From assembly GCA_021234155.1 (NCBI GenBank), contig JAJEKV010000049.1, positions 7,906,036-7,970,035 on the forward strand: 64,000 bases of DNA, written 5' to 3'. The notes beneath the pieces were generated by a model. The model searched no databases, was not told where the DNA came from, and was given only the letters and a program-made list of their open reading frames with translations. Position numbers and translations under genes: made by a program. This stretch comes from Isoetes taiwanensis. Its lineage: Eukaryota; Streptophyta; Lycopodiopsida; Isoetales; Isoetaceae. Shown here piece after piece: positions 23,341 to 36,043 of this stretch; positions within the stretch are counted from its first letter, which is position 1, and each line of letters opens with the position of its first letter.

Positions 23341-24570
23341 TCATTTTGCTCTCTTAGCTGTTGCTATTAGATATTTGTTTATAGCAATGGATACTATGGA
23401 GGGGATATCATGTGAAGAACCAATCCTTAGCAATAGGTTCAGGCAATGGCGTTGACAGCTAGTGGCGTGCAACCCAAGAAATTCGGATTCCAATAATTCA
23501 CCCGCTAACTTGCAATTAGACGTGTTATCCATTCCAACCTGAAATATTCTCTTCGGTTCAAAACTCTCTATCACAGCCTTTGTTTTATGAAAAATTCAAT
23601 CTCCTGTCACTTGGTCAGTTTTGGTTTCTACGATTTTCAAAAATACTTCACCCCCTGGATACACGATCATGAAGTTTATAAGATGGTTGTTGTTTACATT
23701 GCTCCAACCATCAATTACTAGTGAAGCCGTCCTGGCTTCAATAACGCGACACAACTTCATCTCAACCCTCTCGACCATTTTTCCATGTATTTCATCAACC
23801 ATTTTATTGTTGGCATGCTTGTATGAAGGCAATCTAAAAGTCGGCCCTGCTTTTGGCAACTTTCTGGAAGGCTTCCTTCATTGCTTTGTGTTCCAAAATA
23901 TGTGGAGACAACCCGGCATATAAAAATGCCTCTACAACCTTCAATTGCGTCTTCTTCAGTTGCTCTGATGCTAAGCAATGATCAACCCTCTGTTGCTTCG
24001 TCTGTCTTTCCACTATTTTAATTGTCTCTATCATTCTCTGCTCTCCCGTACTTATACCTATTGACCCTAGTCCATCCTCTGATTGGTATGCTGCCTCAAC
24101 AGGGGGGTGGTATAGTTATTTTCGTCTGCTTCTGCTCGGCACTGCTCTTGAGTATCCGTAACTCGTCTTTTTTTCATATTATTCTTCCTTTTGCATATTA
24201 CATCTAGTCAAGGCAACCTTTCATTGGCATCTTTTAGCAAGTCAGCAGATGCAGAACAAGTCGCGACACCAACGTCTCTTTCACGTAAGATGTGAGCTCG
24301 AATCCTTGTTGCAGAACCATTTACCAATGAGTATCCACAAAACACACATTCCCACTCATTTATGCCAAACTCTTTTACGAAATCCCATTCTGGGCCTCTT
24401 TTTCGACCGGCAACCCTAGTAACGCGACCACGTGCACATGGTGCAGTCCCCGTGGCACTGCCACGGGCGCGCGCAGTCCTCGCACCTCTAGAGGTGGATG
24501 CATGACCGCTGCCTGCACCTCCTGAGGTAGATGCATGACCAGCTGCCATTGCTGCTAGCTTGGCTGACAA
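23341..24570 (-). pseudogene. hAT-type (BED finger / DUF659) transposase relic
   Basis: In minus-strand order: a low-complexity Gly/Ala/Ser/Thr head and a BED-like zinc finger with CVFCGYS...RIRAHIL (24570-24208); a helical stretch EQLKKTQLKVVEAFLYAGLSPHILEH (24034-23834); a DUF659-like core with FRLPSYKHANNKMVDEIH and SLVIDGWSNVNNNHLINFMI (23859-23596); and a downstream piece with VGMDNTSNCKLAGELL and CQRHCLNLLL (23574-23341). This order is typical of plant DUF659/hAT-derived proteins. Stops and frameshifts separate the pieces, and the C-terminal hAT dimerisation domain is absent. An intron may lie at about 24050-24200. No terminal inverted repeats were identified. Confidence 0.85.
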
Positions 24571-24600
24571 TGTCTGTTGATCAGACTCCTTGCTTACACG

Positions 24601-26450
24601 AACTAAAGGAAGACGTATATATGCAAAGGAACAAGCTCATTATGCATATGTTATGTCGACGTTCTGTACGAAATCAAGGGGTGGTTGGACAAGAGCCTAT
24701 ATGATATTCTAAGGAAGCAGATGCGAAATCTCACTTCCTAGTGTCCAAGGTCAGGCCCGTGACACAAAACCCGCACCTCAAAAGAAAACCGTTTCCCAAT
24801 GAGTATTTTGACTCAACCTGGCAATAATGTTTGAGGTGAATTCTAGGGCTAATCACATTTTTCTTATATATACTCCGTCTTCTGTTCCTGCTTCCGAGCC
24901 TCCCCTTTTCAAGCTATGTCCGCCCAGTATCCGGACCCGCGAGCACGTCGTAGAGCGCCTTACTTCCAATCTGTCATCTCTTTCGGAATATTAAATAGGT
25001 ACTAGTGTCACATACAAAGAATTATAATTGGATTTTGGTCATTTATATCTTCTTACAAGAGGTGAAATTCGAGTATATGTCACTCTTGATAATGTCGTCT
25101 GTCATGTTGCTCAACGTGTGTTGCTCTCAATACCATGAATTTGGTTGCATTTAAATGTGTGAAGCACATTGTCGTGAACATATTCCTTAGTATAGATACT
25201 CGCGATTCCTATAAACTCGCTACTTGCATCTCCTATCTCCCCAAAAAAATACTTCTCCATTCCATATTTGCATTATTTAGTTATTTAAGCCAAGTCATTA
25301 CAAAACTAGATAACTAGATGTCTATTTATTCGATTTAATCCATTCTGTATTCACACAATTTTGTTATTTTGGCGCTCAAGGCAATGTTGTGGCATCTTTG
25401 GTTTCGCATATTCGTTAACCATTTTCACACAAGTTTTAATGTGTATTACTACTTATTACATTTGCTGAACAATTTCAATTTCGTGAGGTTTTTAACTATG
25501 CAACATAAGGAGTTCAACCAATTTAACTACATCCTCTAAAAACTAATTGGCCAGTTGACACTTCCACAACTTCCATATATTTATTCTAGACTCCACATCT
25601 ATGGAAGGCCATATCGATTAGCATGTGTAATATTACATGCATATTCACTACTAATTGGCATTGGCTTGACATCTACGATGTTGAGTATAGATAGAAACTT
25701 AACAGTGTACAAATTTGACTCGATTATGTATATCTTGTGCCAATATTGCAAGCACATTATCCACCATATATCTAGAAAAGTACGCTCGTGGATGCATCCA
25801 TCTTCCACCTTAGATTTCACCACCCCCCCACTACAACCGCATGTGTACAACATACCATCCAATTTCTCACTGGGTGTGTTTTGCTGGTCTGCGCCTGCGA
25901 CAAGCGCATGTCCAAATGCATGCCACATGCGCATGCCAAAAATGAACATTGAAAACCAAGATTCACATGAAAAAAGAACAGACTTTTTGGCTTTACATTT
26001 TTTTTGGCCACAAAAAAACCCATAACCAAAGCGGTGTTTATAAATTCAGAAAAAAAAATATTAAAAAAATATACAGAATGAATTTATATCATTTGGATGG
26101 AGAAGTTCTAGAAAACAGTGGTTAGCTTTTAGTTGCGAGAGAAACATCTAATTAGCTAAGTATTTCCACCTTTTTTCCTACTAAAATATTCACAAAATCT
26201 AGGACTATCTACATTGAACCTTAGGCATATATTCACAAAACGTTTTGAATACAACGAATTTGCAGGTATGGAACCTTTAAGAATCTTACCTTGGCAAAAT
26301 GTTAAGGGAATGTTTACACATGTCAGATAGGACATAACTAATACGTTTTGTAGATTAGTTAGATACTTAGTGTATTAATTGATGACGTGCAACTAGTTAT
26401 ATGATATAGTTGACATAATGTAGGTAAACCTGATCTAAAGCATAAACTGA
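24601..26450. other. AT-rich DNA without a recognisable gene
   Basis: Frames at 25555-26025 (both strands) are open for 100-150 codons but have low-complexity, non-family-like translations. No repeats, terminal motifs or RNA genes are recognised. Confidence 0.4.
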
Positions 26451-26756
26451 CTATTATCCAAATGGTGCAGGTCACAAATTTTTAGGGCACCGCAAAGGGC
26501 ATGCACATGGATCAAATCATGATAATGGAGTAGAAAATACTGATACAGAAAATGTTTTTATGGTATTTAAAAATGCTAACAAATCAATTGACCCAATTGA
26601 CACCAATTCAATGTAGCAGTTTATATGATGCTAGTCCTGTTCATGAAATTGATGGCGATGAAGCTATTGAAGTTGGTGTTAATTAGAGGGACGATAACAG
26701 GGAAATAATGAAATTAAGCATGTGAAGTTGTAATTGGTAAAACTTGGACACTTTAT

Positions 26757-26782
26757 TGACACGCCACGCCACGCCACGCCAG
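26757..26782. repeat. (ACGCC)n short minisatellite
   Basis: Four to five perfect ACGCC units lie in a row. They are at the edge of the element-like segment that ends near 27215. Confidence 0.85.
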
Positions 26783-27215
26783 GACAGGCTCTGTCAATGC
26801 TGCCAAATGGGAGTCATTGAGGATGAATCTCATACCCTTTAAAGTTGCCCAGCATATGATCAAATTCGGACGCGCTATGCTGAGTTGGTCAGGCCTGGCC
26901 AGCCATTACATGTGATATTGAGCACAGCATCCGTACGGGTGCTGGGATCATACCTTCAGGAGGTTATGGACATGCGAGATCAGCTATGTCCTCGGGCACA
27001 CACTTGACATGTATATATATACATTGATGTATACTTGTACAGTTTGACAGCATTCTTATTACTGCCACGGTTTTTCCCTCGAAAACCCTTCGGGGCGGGG
27101 GTTTTTTAACCCGGACAGTAATAAGTTTGCTGCGCTCCTTGTGGGTCCCATAGGCCGATTGGCCTCAATGGACGATAAAACATCATTCTCATTCTCATTC
27201 TTAAAAAACATTAGC
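26783..27215 (+). mobile_element. 3' part of a LINE/SINE-like repeat with fold-back cassette
   Basis: The segment is more GC-rich than its flanks. It ends in a fold-back (outer stem CTTATTACTG 27055-27064 / CAGTAATAAG 27116-27125, inner GGTTTTT-CCCTC-GAAAACC), then GATAAAAC, three CATTCT units and an A-rich tail near 27205-27215. A 3' structure followed by short tandem repeats and A-rich DNA suggests a retroposon 3' end, but no coding part is attached. Cassette copies occur in the two-module elements. Confidence 0.5.
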
Positions 27216-28905
27216 CGCTCAAGCTTTCATTTGAAGTTTGTAGTGTGTCAATGTCCAAATCAAAGCTATTTATGCTACAGAAACATGTTTTTGAATATTT
27301 AAAAGGCATCAACCTATGCTCCTCATTAAGGGAATCAACACATGATTTCATGCTTTATGTGGAAGTACTCTTAGAGATTAATTTCTTGCTTCTATATTTT
27401 TTTGTCATTTCATCTTTATATTTATTAATTGATTTAGACACCACTATTGGATTGGCATTTGATATTTGGACTCCTACACTGGGCTTATAAGCAGAAGCAA
27501 TTTCAAGCTCATTGGAGTTGCTAAATGCCTTGCATTAAACATGTTGTCATCATGATTATTTTTTGATAGAATTTGTACAGATTGGTTGATGCTCTGACCT
27601 ATGATGGAAGTAAAATTTGTTGCAGGCTTGGTTGGTGCAAGAGGCCCTAGCCTTTTTTGAAAAAACATGTGCCATCCAAATATGTGGGCAGACCATGTTG
27701 TTTACATGTTCGAGCGATTTTATGTTGCGCAGGGCAATAAACAAGTGAACTCGCTCGTGTTGTTTAAGGATCGTTTCATAGGCACTTCCCTACATTTTTG
27801 TACCATTAATCAATGGTTATTGTAGTGTTTGAGGGCAAGAAGGACCTTATTTATACCAATGCATTCCAAATATAGTCATAAGATGACATGCAATTGTTTC
27901 TTCAAGAACGAGCTGGCGTTGCTTGAGGATTGCTTGATAAAGACTTTCCTCCATTGTTACCATTAATGAATGGTTATACTGATGTTTGGGATAACGTGGA
28001 TGTTATTTATTTATTTCTTTGTTAGATTTGCCATAGTTGTCCTATCTAATGTGACCCTTGCTCATTCCCAACTTAAATCTAATTTGCAACTTAGAAGTCT
28101 CCTCCAGATAATGATGGCAGTCCAAATAATAACCAATTTCTACATTTCTTAATACATGACTAGCTTTACAATGTTCAAACTCTTGAGGTACACATTTGCT
28201 TTGTTTAATATGCAACACAACACCTCAAAATTCAAACCAATATCCAAGGATAATGGCTTACAACAACACGAAGATGCTCAATGTGGCCATGTCCTTTTAT
28301 GAAGGGGATCAAAGTGAGATGTTGAGGAAATCTCGTTAATCTCTCTTCTATCATACTATTTTACAAACCAAAAATACTTGATTCTTCATGATGTCATTGC
28401 AAGGAGAACGATCGGTTTACTCTAGCTCTTACTAGCTTACATCTTATGCTTGATGTGGGACCTATTATGGGCCCAAAGACTGTCCACTAGCTATAACAAG
28501 GTCAATGTCTGTTATTTATAACTGTTTATCAATCTATTTATAATCACTTAAGATTTTTAGCAAAATCCTAGAGAACTTATGGGAACCTTGAGGATGGAAA
28601 GTTAAGAGAACATAAGAAAGTACTAAAGGAATGTAGAGAGACCTTCTTGACTCATTGTGGTGTCTTATCAAAATCTGGAGGAATGTGGATGGATATCTTA
28701 TAAGGTTTGAAATTCTTTAGGGAAGCTTGGGTGACCTAAATAAATCCTCAAGCGATGTAAGAAAATTTGTGAGAATCTTGAAGACTACGGTTTATCTAAG
28801 AGAATATTTATGGAAATCAAGGAATATTAAGGAATATTGATGAAATCTTGATGGTAAAACCTTCATATGTAATTTGACTTTGATTTTTTGTCTTGACCTT
28901 GATGT
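27216..28905. other. AT-rich DNA without a recognisable gene
   Basis: No coding similarity, inverted repeat or RNA gene was recognised. It forms the host flank of the Copia element; GATGT at 28901-28905 is the left target duplication. Confidence 0.4.
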
Positions 28906-29254
28906 TGTTGGAATATAAATATGCTGACTAAGCATAATGTGCTGAAACAGCAGTGGTTCAGCACTTAGCACACAGGTGCTGAGAAGGTGCTGAAATGTAC
29001 AGAAGGTAGCACTTTGTCAGCACTGAGCACCGACCCTAAATCAGTGCCGTAATTAATGGGCGGTGGTTAAACGGTAGACTACTATTCTTAGTCTCACCGG
29101 TTGTATATATTGATTGTACGTTATGTACTATGCAATGCTCAGAAATAGAGATTGTATTTCCTATTGCTTTTCTCAATAGAGTCGTTCTTGTTCTTCTATT
29201 CTATCTCTTGAGTCCATCTTGCGGGTTTGTGCTGGTTTTGCACTAGTTCTATCA
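28906..29254 (+). repeat. Copia 5' LTR
   Basis: 349 bp, TG...CA, with TGTATATA near 29102 as a plausible TATA region. It differs from the 3' LTR at three substitutions (CAGCAG/CAACAG, GGCGG/GGCAG, GTCCATC/GTCGATC). Confidence 0.95.
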
Positions 29255-29285
29255 TGGTATCAGATTTTGATATCATGGTATCAGA
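29255..29285 (+). promoter_or_regulatory. Primer-binding site for initiator tRNA-Met, duplicated
   Basis: TGGTATCAGA directly follows the 5' LTR (29255-29264) and is complementary to the initiator tRNA-Met 3' end. A second copy at 29276-29285 follows after a short spacer, each preceded by ATCA. Only the first is at the canonical position. Confidence 0.9.
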
Positions 29286-29585
29286 CGCTTTCTTGAGGGA
29301 AGAATAGAGCAAGCTATTGGAGAAGCATCCAAATTGGATTGGCCATCGTTTCCAGAAGTTCTTTGGCTCATTTGCAGCATTGGAGAAGATTCTTGCTTCT
29401 TGGCCTGGAGGAAGTGTTTTGGGAGAGAGATTCGGATTTTCCAGCAAGTTCTGGTGTGAGATTCGAGTTTTCCAAGACCTTTTTGGCGACAAAGTTCAAG
29501 ATTCAACTTTTCTAGTGGGTGCTTTGTTTGGTGACGAATTTGTTTTCTCAACCATCTGTTTGGCTGCTGAAAACAGGAGAAATTC

Positions 29586-30372
29586 ATGGATCCATTCAAG
29601 TTCTCACAAAATGCAAAGCTCACTAATAATAATTACCATGCTTGGAAGAAATTCATGGTGAATTATTTGATATTTAGTGACATGGGAGCGGTGTTTGATG
29701 AAGACTTTATCAGCACCAAGTCAGCAGATGCTGGCAGGATAAACCAGAAAGCTTGTGCTCTTGTCAAAATGTTGGCTGAGGAGACAATTGGTCATGAAAT
29801 CAACCATTTTACTGAGTTTAAGGAGATGTGGTCTTTGGAGAAGTCTCTTGATAGCAAGGGTATGGCTACCCAAATGCTGATCCAGAACAAAATGAAACAT
29901 GCCCAATTAGGTGATTTCAAATCTGTCACAGCATACCTTACTCAGATGAAGCAATGGCGCTTGGATTACATGGCTGCTGGTGGAGTGCTGTCTGAAAAAC
30001 AGCTGATTCAAGATATCTTGGTTGGTCTTCCTCCTTCGTATGATATTATCTCTTCGAAGATCAGGTACAAGGAGAAGATTGATATAGCCAAAGTAACCAT
30101 TCTCATCGCAACAAGAGGAGTTGGTGCGAGAAGCAAAGGGATGGGAGAGTGGACCATGCTAATTTTGTGTCTACTTCTCGGTGACACCAAGAAGAAGTTT
30201 GCTGATAGCAAAGACTCTAGGAAGTCGAGAAAATGTGAAGTCGAAGGTAAGAAATCCAAGGAGTTCAAGTCTTTGGAATTGTGGTGAAAAGGGTCACTAC
30301 AGTTCGAATTGTAAGAAGGAGAAGAAAAGCTCAAAGGATAGTGACACAAGAAGCCTGATGAGTCAAATCTAA
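29586..30372 (+). pseudogene. Copia gag with degraded zinc knuckle
   Basis: The gag forms the particle shell and binds RNA. The frame from ATG 29586 begins MDPFKFSQNAKLTNNNYHAWK, the usual Copia gag start, with LIQNKMKHAQLGDFKSVTAY and DILVGLPPSYDIISSKI further in. It stops at 30287. The zinc knuckle (LWNCGEKGHYSSNC) lies in another frame just downstream, and its first Cys is replaced by Leu. A frameshift therefore separates capsid and knuckle. Confidence 0.9.
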
Positions 30373-30462
30373 GGGAGAGACAAGTGCTTTTGCGTGTGCC
30401 ACTTTTGATGTCTGAATATCCGAATCTTTGTAAAGAACGGCCCCAACACCTTACAAAAAATT

Positions 30463-33400
30463 TGGATTTTGGACTCGGGAGCTACGGTTCATCTTCTTGG
30501 AAATTCAGATGTGTTTTCTGAACTTGAACCTCGATCTGGAGGTGATGTGAAGATGGGTGATGGATATTCTCTTCCTATCACAGGAAAGGGGATTGTAGCT
30601 TTTCAATTGCATGGACGTGATGTAGTTAGTAAGGTGAGGAATGTCATGTTTGCTCCCGGATTACAGTCTAATATCATGTCTGCTGCTGAATTTGATAAGG
30701 CAGGCCATCACATTGTTCTTGGAAATGGTAAAGCCTATCTGGCCAAGGGGAATCCACTTGAAGGAATTGACTTGAAAAGTCTGCAGTTCATGGCACAGTG
30801 GACACTGCATAATGGCTTGTATGTCTTTGATGGTTCAGTTCATAAGACTGAACATGGTCTTGTATGTGCTGACTTGACTACTGAGCATCTGTGGCATGCT
30901 CGTTTTGGTCATGTTGGAGGCACTGCTGTACATGCTTTGTACAAGAACAAGATGGTTCTGTGTATTCCCTCTCGAAATGTGTCAAGCTTGAGTGTCTTTG
31001 CATGCCATCTTGGAAAGCAACCTCAACGACCTTTTCCACAAAGGCCGGGCTCTTCATCGAGCAACTCAACCTCTTGAGTGCTTTGCATTCTCGATTTGTG
31101 CTATATGCCTGATGTTTCGCTAGGTGGAAAGAGGTATTTCTTGACCCTGATTGATGATTTCAGTAGGTACACTTGGGTGTATACTTTGCACTGCAAATTT
31201 GAGGTGCTTGGCAAGTTCAAGGCCTTCAAAGCGGCAAATGGGGTGCGCAGGTGGTTAGTAATAAAAAAGTTGAGAAGTGACAATGGAGGTGAATATGTTT
31301 CTAATGCCTTTGATGAGTTTCTCATGGAAGAAGGTATTGAAAGACAGTTAATCATTCCTTATGCTCATCCACAAAATGGTGTAGCTGAAAGGAGGAATAG
31401 ATCTTTGCTTGATTTGGCAAGATCTATGATGAGTCACAAGCAACTGCCTGAATCTTTTTGGGGAGAGGCAGTAGTGACAGCAGCATATTTGGCAAATAGG
31501 TCGCCTACTAAGGCAGTCCAAGATATGACTCCTTATGAAGCGTTTTGGAGAATGAAACCAGGTGTGTCTCATTTGAGGGTGTTTGGATGCTTGGCTTATG
31601 CTTCCATACCTGCTAAGAAGCTGAAAAAGTATGGGAAGTTGCATGACAGGGCTATCAAAGCCATCTTCATTGGGTATCCAGAAAATCAGAAAGGTTACAA
31701 GTTGTATGATCCTTCCAACAAGCAGGTTATTGTAAGCAGGTCAGTTCAGTTTGTTGAAGATGCTGTGTATGATGGTATATCTTCGAGTGATTCTCCTGCA
31801 GTTCACAATGACAGCAGCTTGGATGTTGGAGATCTGATAGCAGCTGCTGGTAGACCTTTCTCTCCCTCTCTAGTGGTTTCTTCAGTGAACTCATATTTGC
31901 CTGAAGTAGTGGCACGGGATGATCCCAATCCCACTCGCCCTATGGTCCATGAGCAGGTTGGTTCCTTTCAGGGAGAGTCCAGCACACATGAAGATACTTG
32001 TAGCTTTTGATCCAAAGATTCACGGCACCTATTGTAGCACCTGCTATACCTCCTGTTGTTGAACCTAGGAGATCAGCACGTCTCAAGGAGAAACAAATTG
32101 TTGTAGAACCGGCTGCAACACATGTTGTCCCTGTTGTTGAACCTAGGAGATCAGCACGTCTGATGGAGAAACAGGAGAAGTCTAATGGATCATGTAACCT
32201 TGCCTTAATGGCAAAGGTCCAGGATCATGTTGATCCACAAACCTTTCATGAAGCAGCTAGTGATCCGCAGTGGCAGCATGCAATGGAAGAAGAATACTCT
32301 CAATTGCTGAAGCAAGGCACATGGGAATTGGTTGAACTCCCAGCTGATAAGCACGTTATTGGCTGTAAGTGGGTGTTTAGAACCAAATTTCATGCTGATG
32401 GGACCGTGTCAAAGCATAAAGCTAGACTTGTAGCTAAGGGTTTTGCACAGAAAAAAGGCTTAGATTATGATGAAGTCTTTGCTCCCGTCGCCAGAATGTC
32501 CACTATTAGATCAGTTATAGCTGTTGCTGCGATGAAAGGTTGGCCAATATTTCAAATGAACATTAAATCTGCTTTTTTGAATGGTGATTTGGAGGAAGAG
32601 GTCTATATGACTCAACCTCCAGGATTTGTTGTTCAAGGGAAGGAGCAGCTGGTTTGTCATTTGAAGAAAAGCATCTATGGCTTGAAGCAGGCTCCAAGAT
32701 GTTGGCATGCAAAAATTAATGCTTTCTTTCTGAGCGAGGGGTTGTGCAGGCGCAAAGAGACCCCAATCTTTATTGCAAATCACATGAAGGCCGAATGTGC
32801 ATTGTGGTTTTGTATGTTGATGATTTGATCATCACAGGAGATGCTGATGTGCTGATTTCTACATTGAAGTTGAAGTTATCTTCGTCCTTCGAGATGACTG
32901 ACCTTGGCCTTATACATTATTGTTTAGGTTTAGAAGTGTGGCAGCACTCAGATGGCATCTATCTTTCTCAGCAGAAATATATCAAAGAAATGTTACAACA
33001 AAGATCGTGATGCAAGATTGCAAAGGTGTGGCAAGTCCTTTTGATCCAGGCACAAGGCTTGAGATTGATTTCGATGGTGAGGAGTGTGATCCCACACTCT
33101 ATCGAAGCTTGGTAGGGGCGTTGATATATCTCACAGTCACTAGACCACGATATCTCTTTTGCCGTGGGAGTCCGGCAGATTCATGAGCAATCCCGTGCGA
33201 TCGACTTTGGAAGGTCGCTAAAAGGCTGGCGGCATATCCGAAGGGGACTTCACGGGGAAGGTCTCTTTTATCGAGGTCCTTTGATTTCCGGTGAAAGTTT
33301 TTGTTGATGCGGATCATGCTAACCTGTCATGATAGCGGGGAGGTCCTAGCGAGGGATGGTCACGTTCATAGGGCCTAACGTCGCGACATGGTTGTCCAAA

Positions 33401-33800
33401 AAGCAGTCCTACAAGATGTCAATCGGCACCACCGGAGGCGTAATTCAAAGCACTCGGTGTTGGGATGCGAGGAATTGTTGTGGCTTAAACATTTGTGGAC
33501 AGATCTGCGGGTACCTCCATCTCTACTGTTATATATTGTGTGACAACACAAGTACCATCCATCTTGCCAAGGATGCTAAGTACCACCCAAAGACAAAACA
33601 CCTTGACACCCACTTGTGTTTTGTCCGTGAGCAGATCCAAATGGGATCTTCTCAACTTGTTCATTGCTCCTCACGGGGATCGGTTCTTTGATGGCTTTAC
33701 CAAACCATTAGTTGGATCTAAGTTCATCAATGTGAAGGAGAGCTTGGGCATGAAGAAATTGCAGCTGAAGGGAGAGAAGGATTGTCTTAGTTTCAGCTGA
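30463..33800 (+). pseudogene. Copia pol: protease, integrase, reverse transcriptase, RNase H
   Basis: The protease shows DSGATVH (30469 on), then the pre-integrase LWHARFGH. Integrase at 31078-32010 keeps its DDE residues in LIDDFSRYTW, LRSDNGGEY and GVAERRNR. The RT starts near 32220 with KWVFRTKF and HKARLVAKGF. Its motif A reads FQMNIKSAFLNG, where the family has Asp in place of Asn, so the catalytic Asp is lost. YVDDLIITGD follows in a different frame (32744-33010). RNase H pieces include CDNTSTIHLAKDAKYHPKTKH near 33540. Frameshifts occur near 31075, 32010, 32745, 33005 and 33150, plus in-frame stops. Confidence 0.92.
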
Positions 33801-33822
33801 TTTTCTTCTGCTTAGTCAGCAA

Positions 33823-33836
33823 CATTTAAGGGAGAG
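33823..33836 (+). promoter_or_regulatory. Polypurine tract
   Basis: AAGGGAGAG immediately precedes the 3' LTR at 33837. It is the usual plus-strand primer position and composition for Copia elements. Confidence 0.85.
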
Positions 33837-34185
33837 TGTTGGAATATAAATATGCTGACTAAGCATAATGTGCTGAAACAACAGTGGTTCAGCACTTAGC
33901 ACACAGGTGCTGAGAAGGTGCTGAAATGTACAGAAGGTAGCACTTTGTCAGCACTGAGCACCGACCCTAAATCAGTGCCGTAATTAATGGGCAGTGGTTA
34001 AACGGTAGACTACTATTCTTAGTCTCACCGGTTGTATATATTGATTGTACGTTATGTACTATGCAATGCTCAGAAATAGAGATTGTATTTCCTATTGCTT
34101 TTCTCAATAGAGTCGTTCTTGTTCTTCTATTCTATCTCTTGAGTCGATCTTGCGGGTTTGTGCTGGTTTTGCACTAGTTCTATCA
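33837..34185 (+). repeat. Copia 3' LTR
   Basis: 349 bp, identical to the 5' LTR except for three substitutions. It is followed by GATGC, the right target duplication. Confidence 0.95.
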
Positions 34186-34190
34186 GATGC

Positions 34191-35446
34191 TATATATTGA
34201 CTTCACGTCATGGATTGGCCTTGATAGGACTATGTGATTTGAAATTCACTTTTGAAGTAGGTTTTCATGGGTTGGCCAACATATGCAATCCCTATACGCG
34301 ACTTGATATAAACCCTAAATATAAGTTGGGATTTTCATTTGATTTTAACTTTGTGTTTGACTTTCAGTTTAGAATTGATTTCGATGTTTTGGAAATGTTT
34401 TGATGGGTAGGCCCATACAATATCTGACTTTTGCTTTCTCTTTGACTTTTACTTTGGGGTTTCATCCTACATTTGGAGTTGATTTTTTGCATTCCTTACA
34501 TAATTACTTTGACTTTGTGTTTAACTCTCCATTTGGACTTGACTTTTGCTTCTGCAATTAATTTTAATGGGTTGATCCAGCACATGACTGTTTAGATTTC
34601 CTAATTAGATTTATTCCTTTGGAGAATCTCGATGAGTATAAGTCTAACAATATAGTATCTCAAGTTTAGCATAGGAAGTATTTTGGACTACAACTTTGCA
34701 CTCAGTTGAACATACAATGGTTGAATAGACAGTGGTCGGCCGCATATAGTCCCTAAATAATAAGGGACTTGTCTATATATATAATACTAAAGCCAAAATA
34801 AGATGATAGTTTGTGCGCAATCTTGACCGTTAATTTAGCTGTGTATCTCAACTTTCACTGTGGGTCATTAGATTAAACGGATGGGTCATTGCAGTTATTG
34901 AGGAAATAAGGAAGTACTATTAGAAGTTGCTTGTGCTTTGAAGGCAGTGGTTTGATTCAATCTTATCTCCTGCGACTTATCAATAGGGCACATATAGCAA
35001 CCACCTTAAGGAGCCAGTCTATAGCACACCATGTGAACAGATAGGCTCCAGAACCTGCACAAACTCCAGAACAGATAGGCATGGGATCAGCACAATTTAT
35101 TTGCGTAATTTAGATGTTTCTTCAATATTTGGAATGCTTTTCCAGCTTTATAATTTCTGCTGCATTATTGCTTCTATATGCAAACAAATTTATGCTTAAC
35201 CAACTATGTGCAAAAGAGAACCATAAACATTTTGTTGAGTAGCAATTCAGCCTGAGTACAAACATGATGCCAAAAATTTGATAACTCAAGGATGCACAAA
35301 ATATAAAATCTATGAAAATCAAATCCTTTGAAACACAATTATCTTGATAAAAAATTAAAATCTTATAAAAAAATAAGGCCACACTATGTATACCCACATA
35401 CAATGCACACACATACCTAATACCATATTTATATGGCCAAATTTAA
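34191..35446. other. AT-rich DNA without a recognisable gene
   Basis: The first ~300 bp are rich in GACTTT and TTTGACTT words in loose tandem, possibly a degenerate simple repeat. Nothing else is recognised. Confidence 0.4.
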
Positions 35447-35940
35447 TTGCAAACTCTAAGAATCTAACTTTATTTTGCACGAAGAGAATAAAGACAATAA
35501 TTAGTGCTACTTAGTAATACTGTAAGTCTAATTGCACAAACACGACATACCCTTTTTGGTGCAACAATCTATCAAGATTGTTTATTGGCTACTTTCAAAT
35601 TGTTAGCAAATGCCTTCTGCCCAGACCACTGCATCGTGAACGACATGTACCATTACTTCAGATCTGAATGCAACAAAATAAATAGCAACAATGCAAACTC
35701 TAGGAATCTAACTTTATTTTGCCGAAGAGAATAAAGACAATTAATACTGCTAACTTATTAATACTGTAAGTCTAATTGCACAAACACGACACATACCCTT
35801 TTTGGTGCTGCAATATATCAAAACTTGTTCTATGGCTACCTTCAAATTGTCAACAAATGCCTTTTGTCCAGACCACTACAACAGGAATGACATGTACCAT
35901 CTTCAAATCTGAAAGCAACAAAATAAATAGCATCAAATGC
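35447..35940. repeat. ~245-bp tandem duplication
   Basis: The block starting GCAAACTCTAAGAATC at about 35447 recurs at about 35692. The word TACTGTAAGTCTAATTGCAC lies at 35518 and 35761. Copies differ by about 15% and small indels, so the event is old. Not coding. Confidence 0.85.
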
Positions 35941-36043
35941 GTCTTTGAATCTATATTAATTTCACTTATTTTCCATTCACATTTCAAACTTATTTTCCAA
36001 CCTATTTTTCATCAATTGTGTGATAAGATAGCCTTGCCTTCAA

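Larger units (their letters stand above)
28906..34185 (+). mobile_element. Ty1/Copia LTR retrotransposon, complete ends, defective coding
   Basis: A 5280-bp element flanked by GATGT (28901-28905) and GATGC (34186-34190), a 5-bp target duplication with one mismatch. LTRs of 349 bp begin TGTTGGAATATA and end TCTATCA. Order inside is gag, protease, integrase, reverse transcriptase, RNase H, which is the Copia order. The LTRs differ at only three positions (under 1%), so the insertion is recent. Yet gag-pol is split by many frameshifts, so it probably moved using proteins supplied in trans. Confidence 0.96.
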
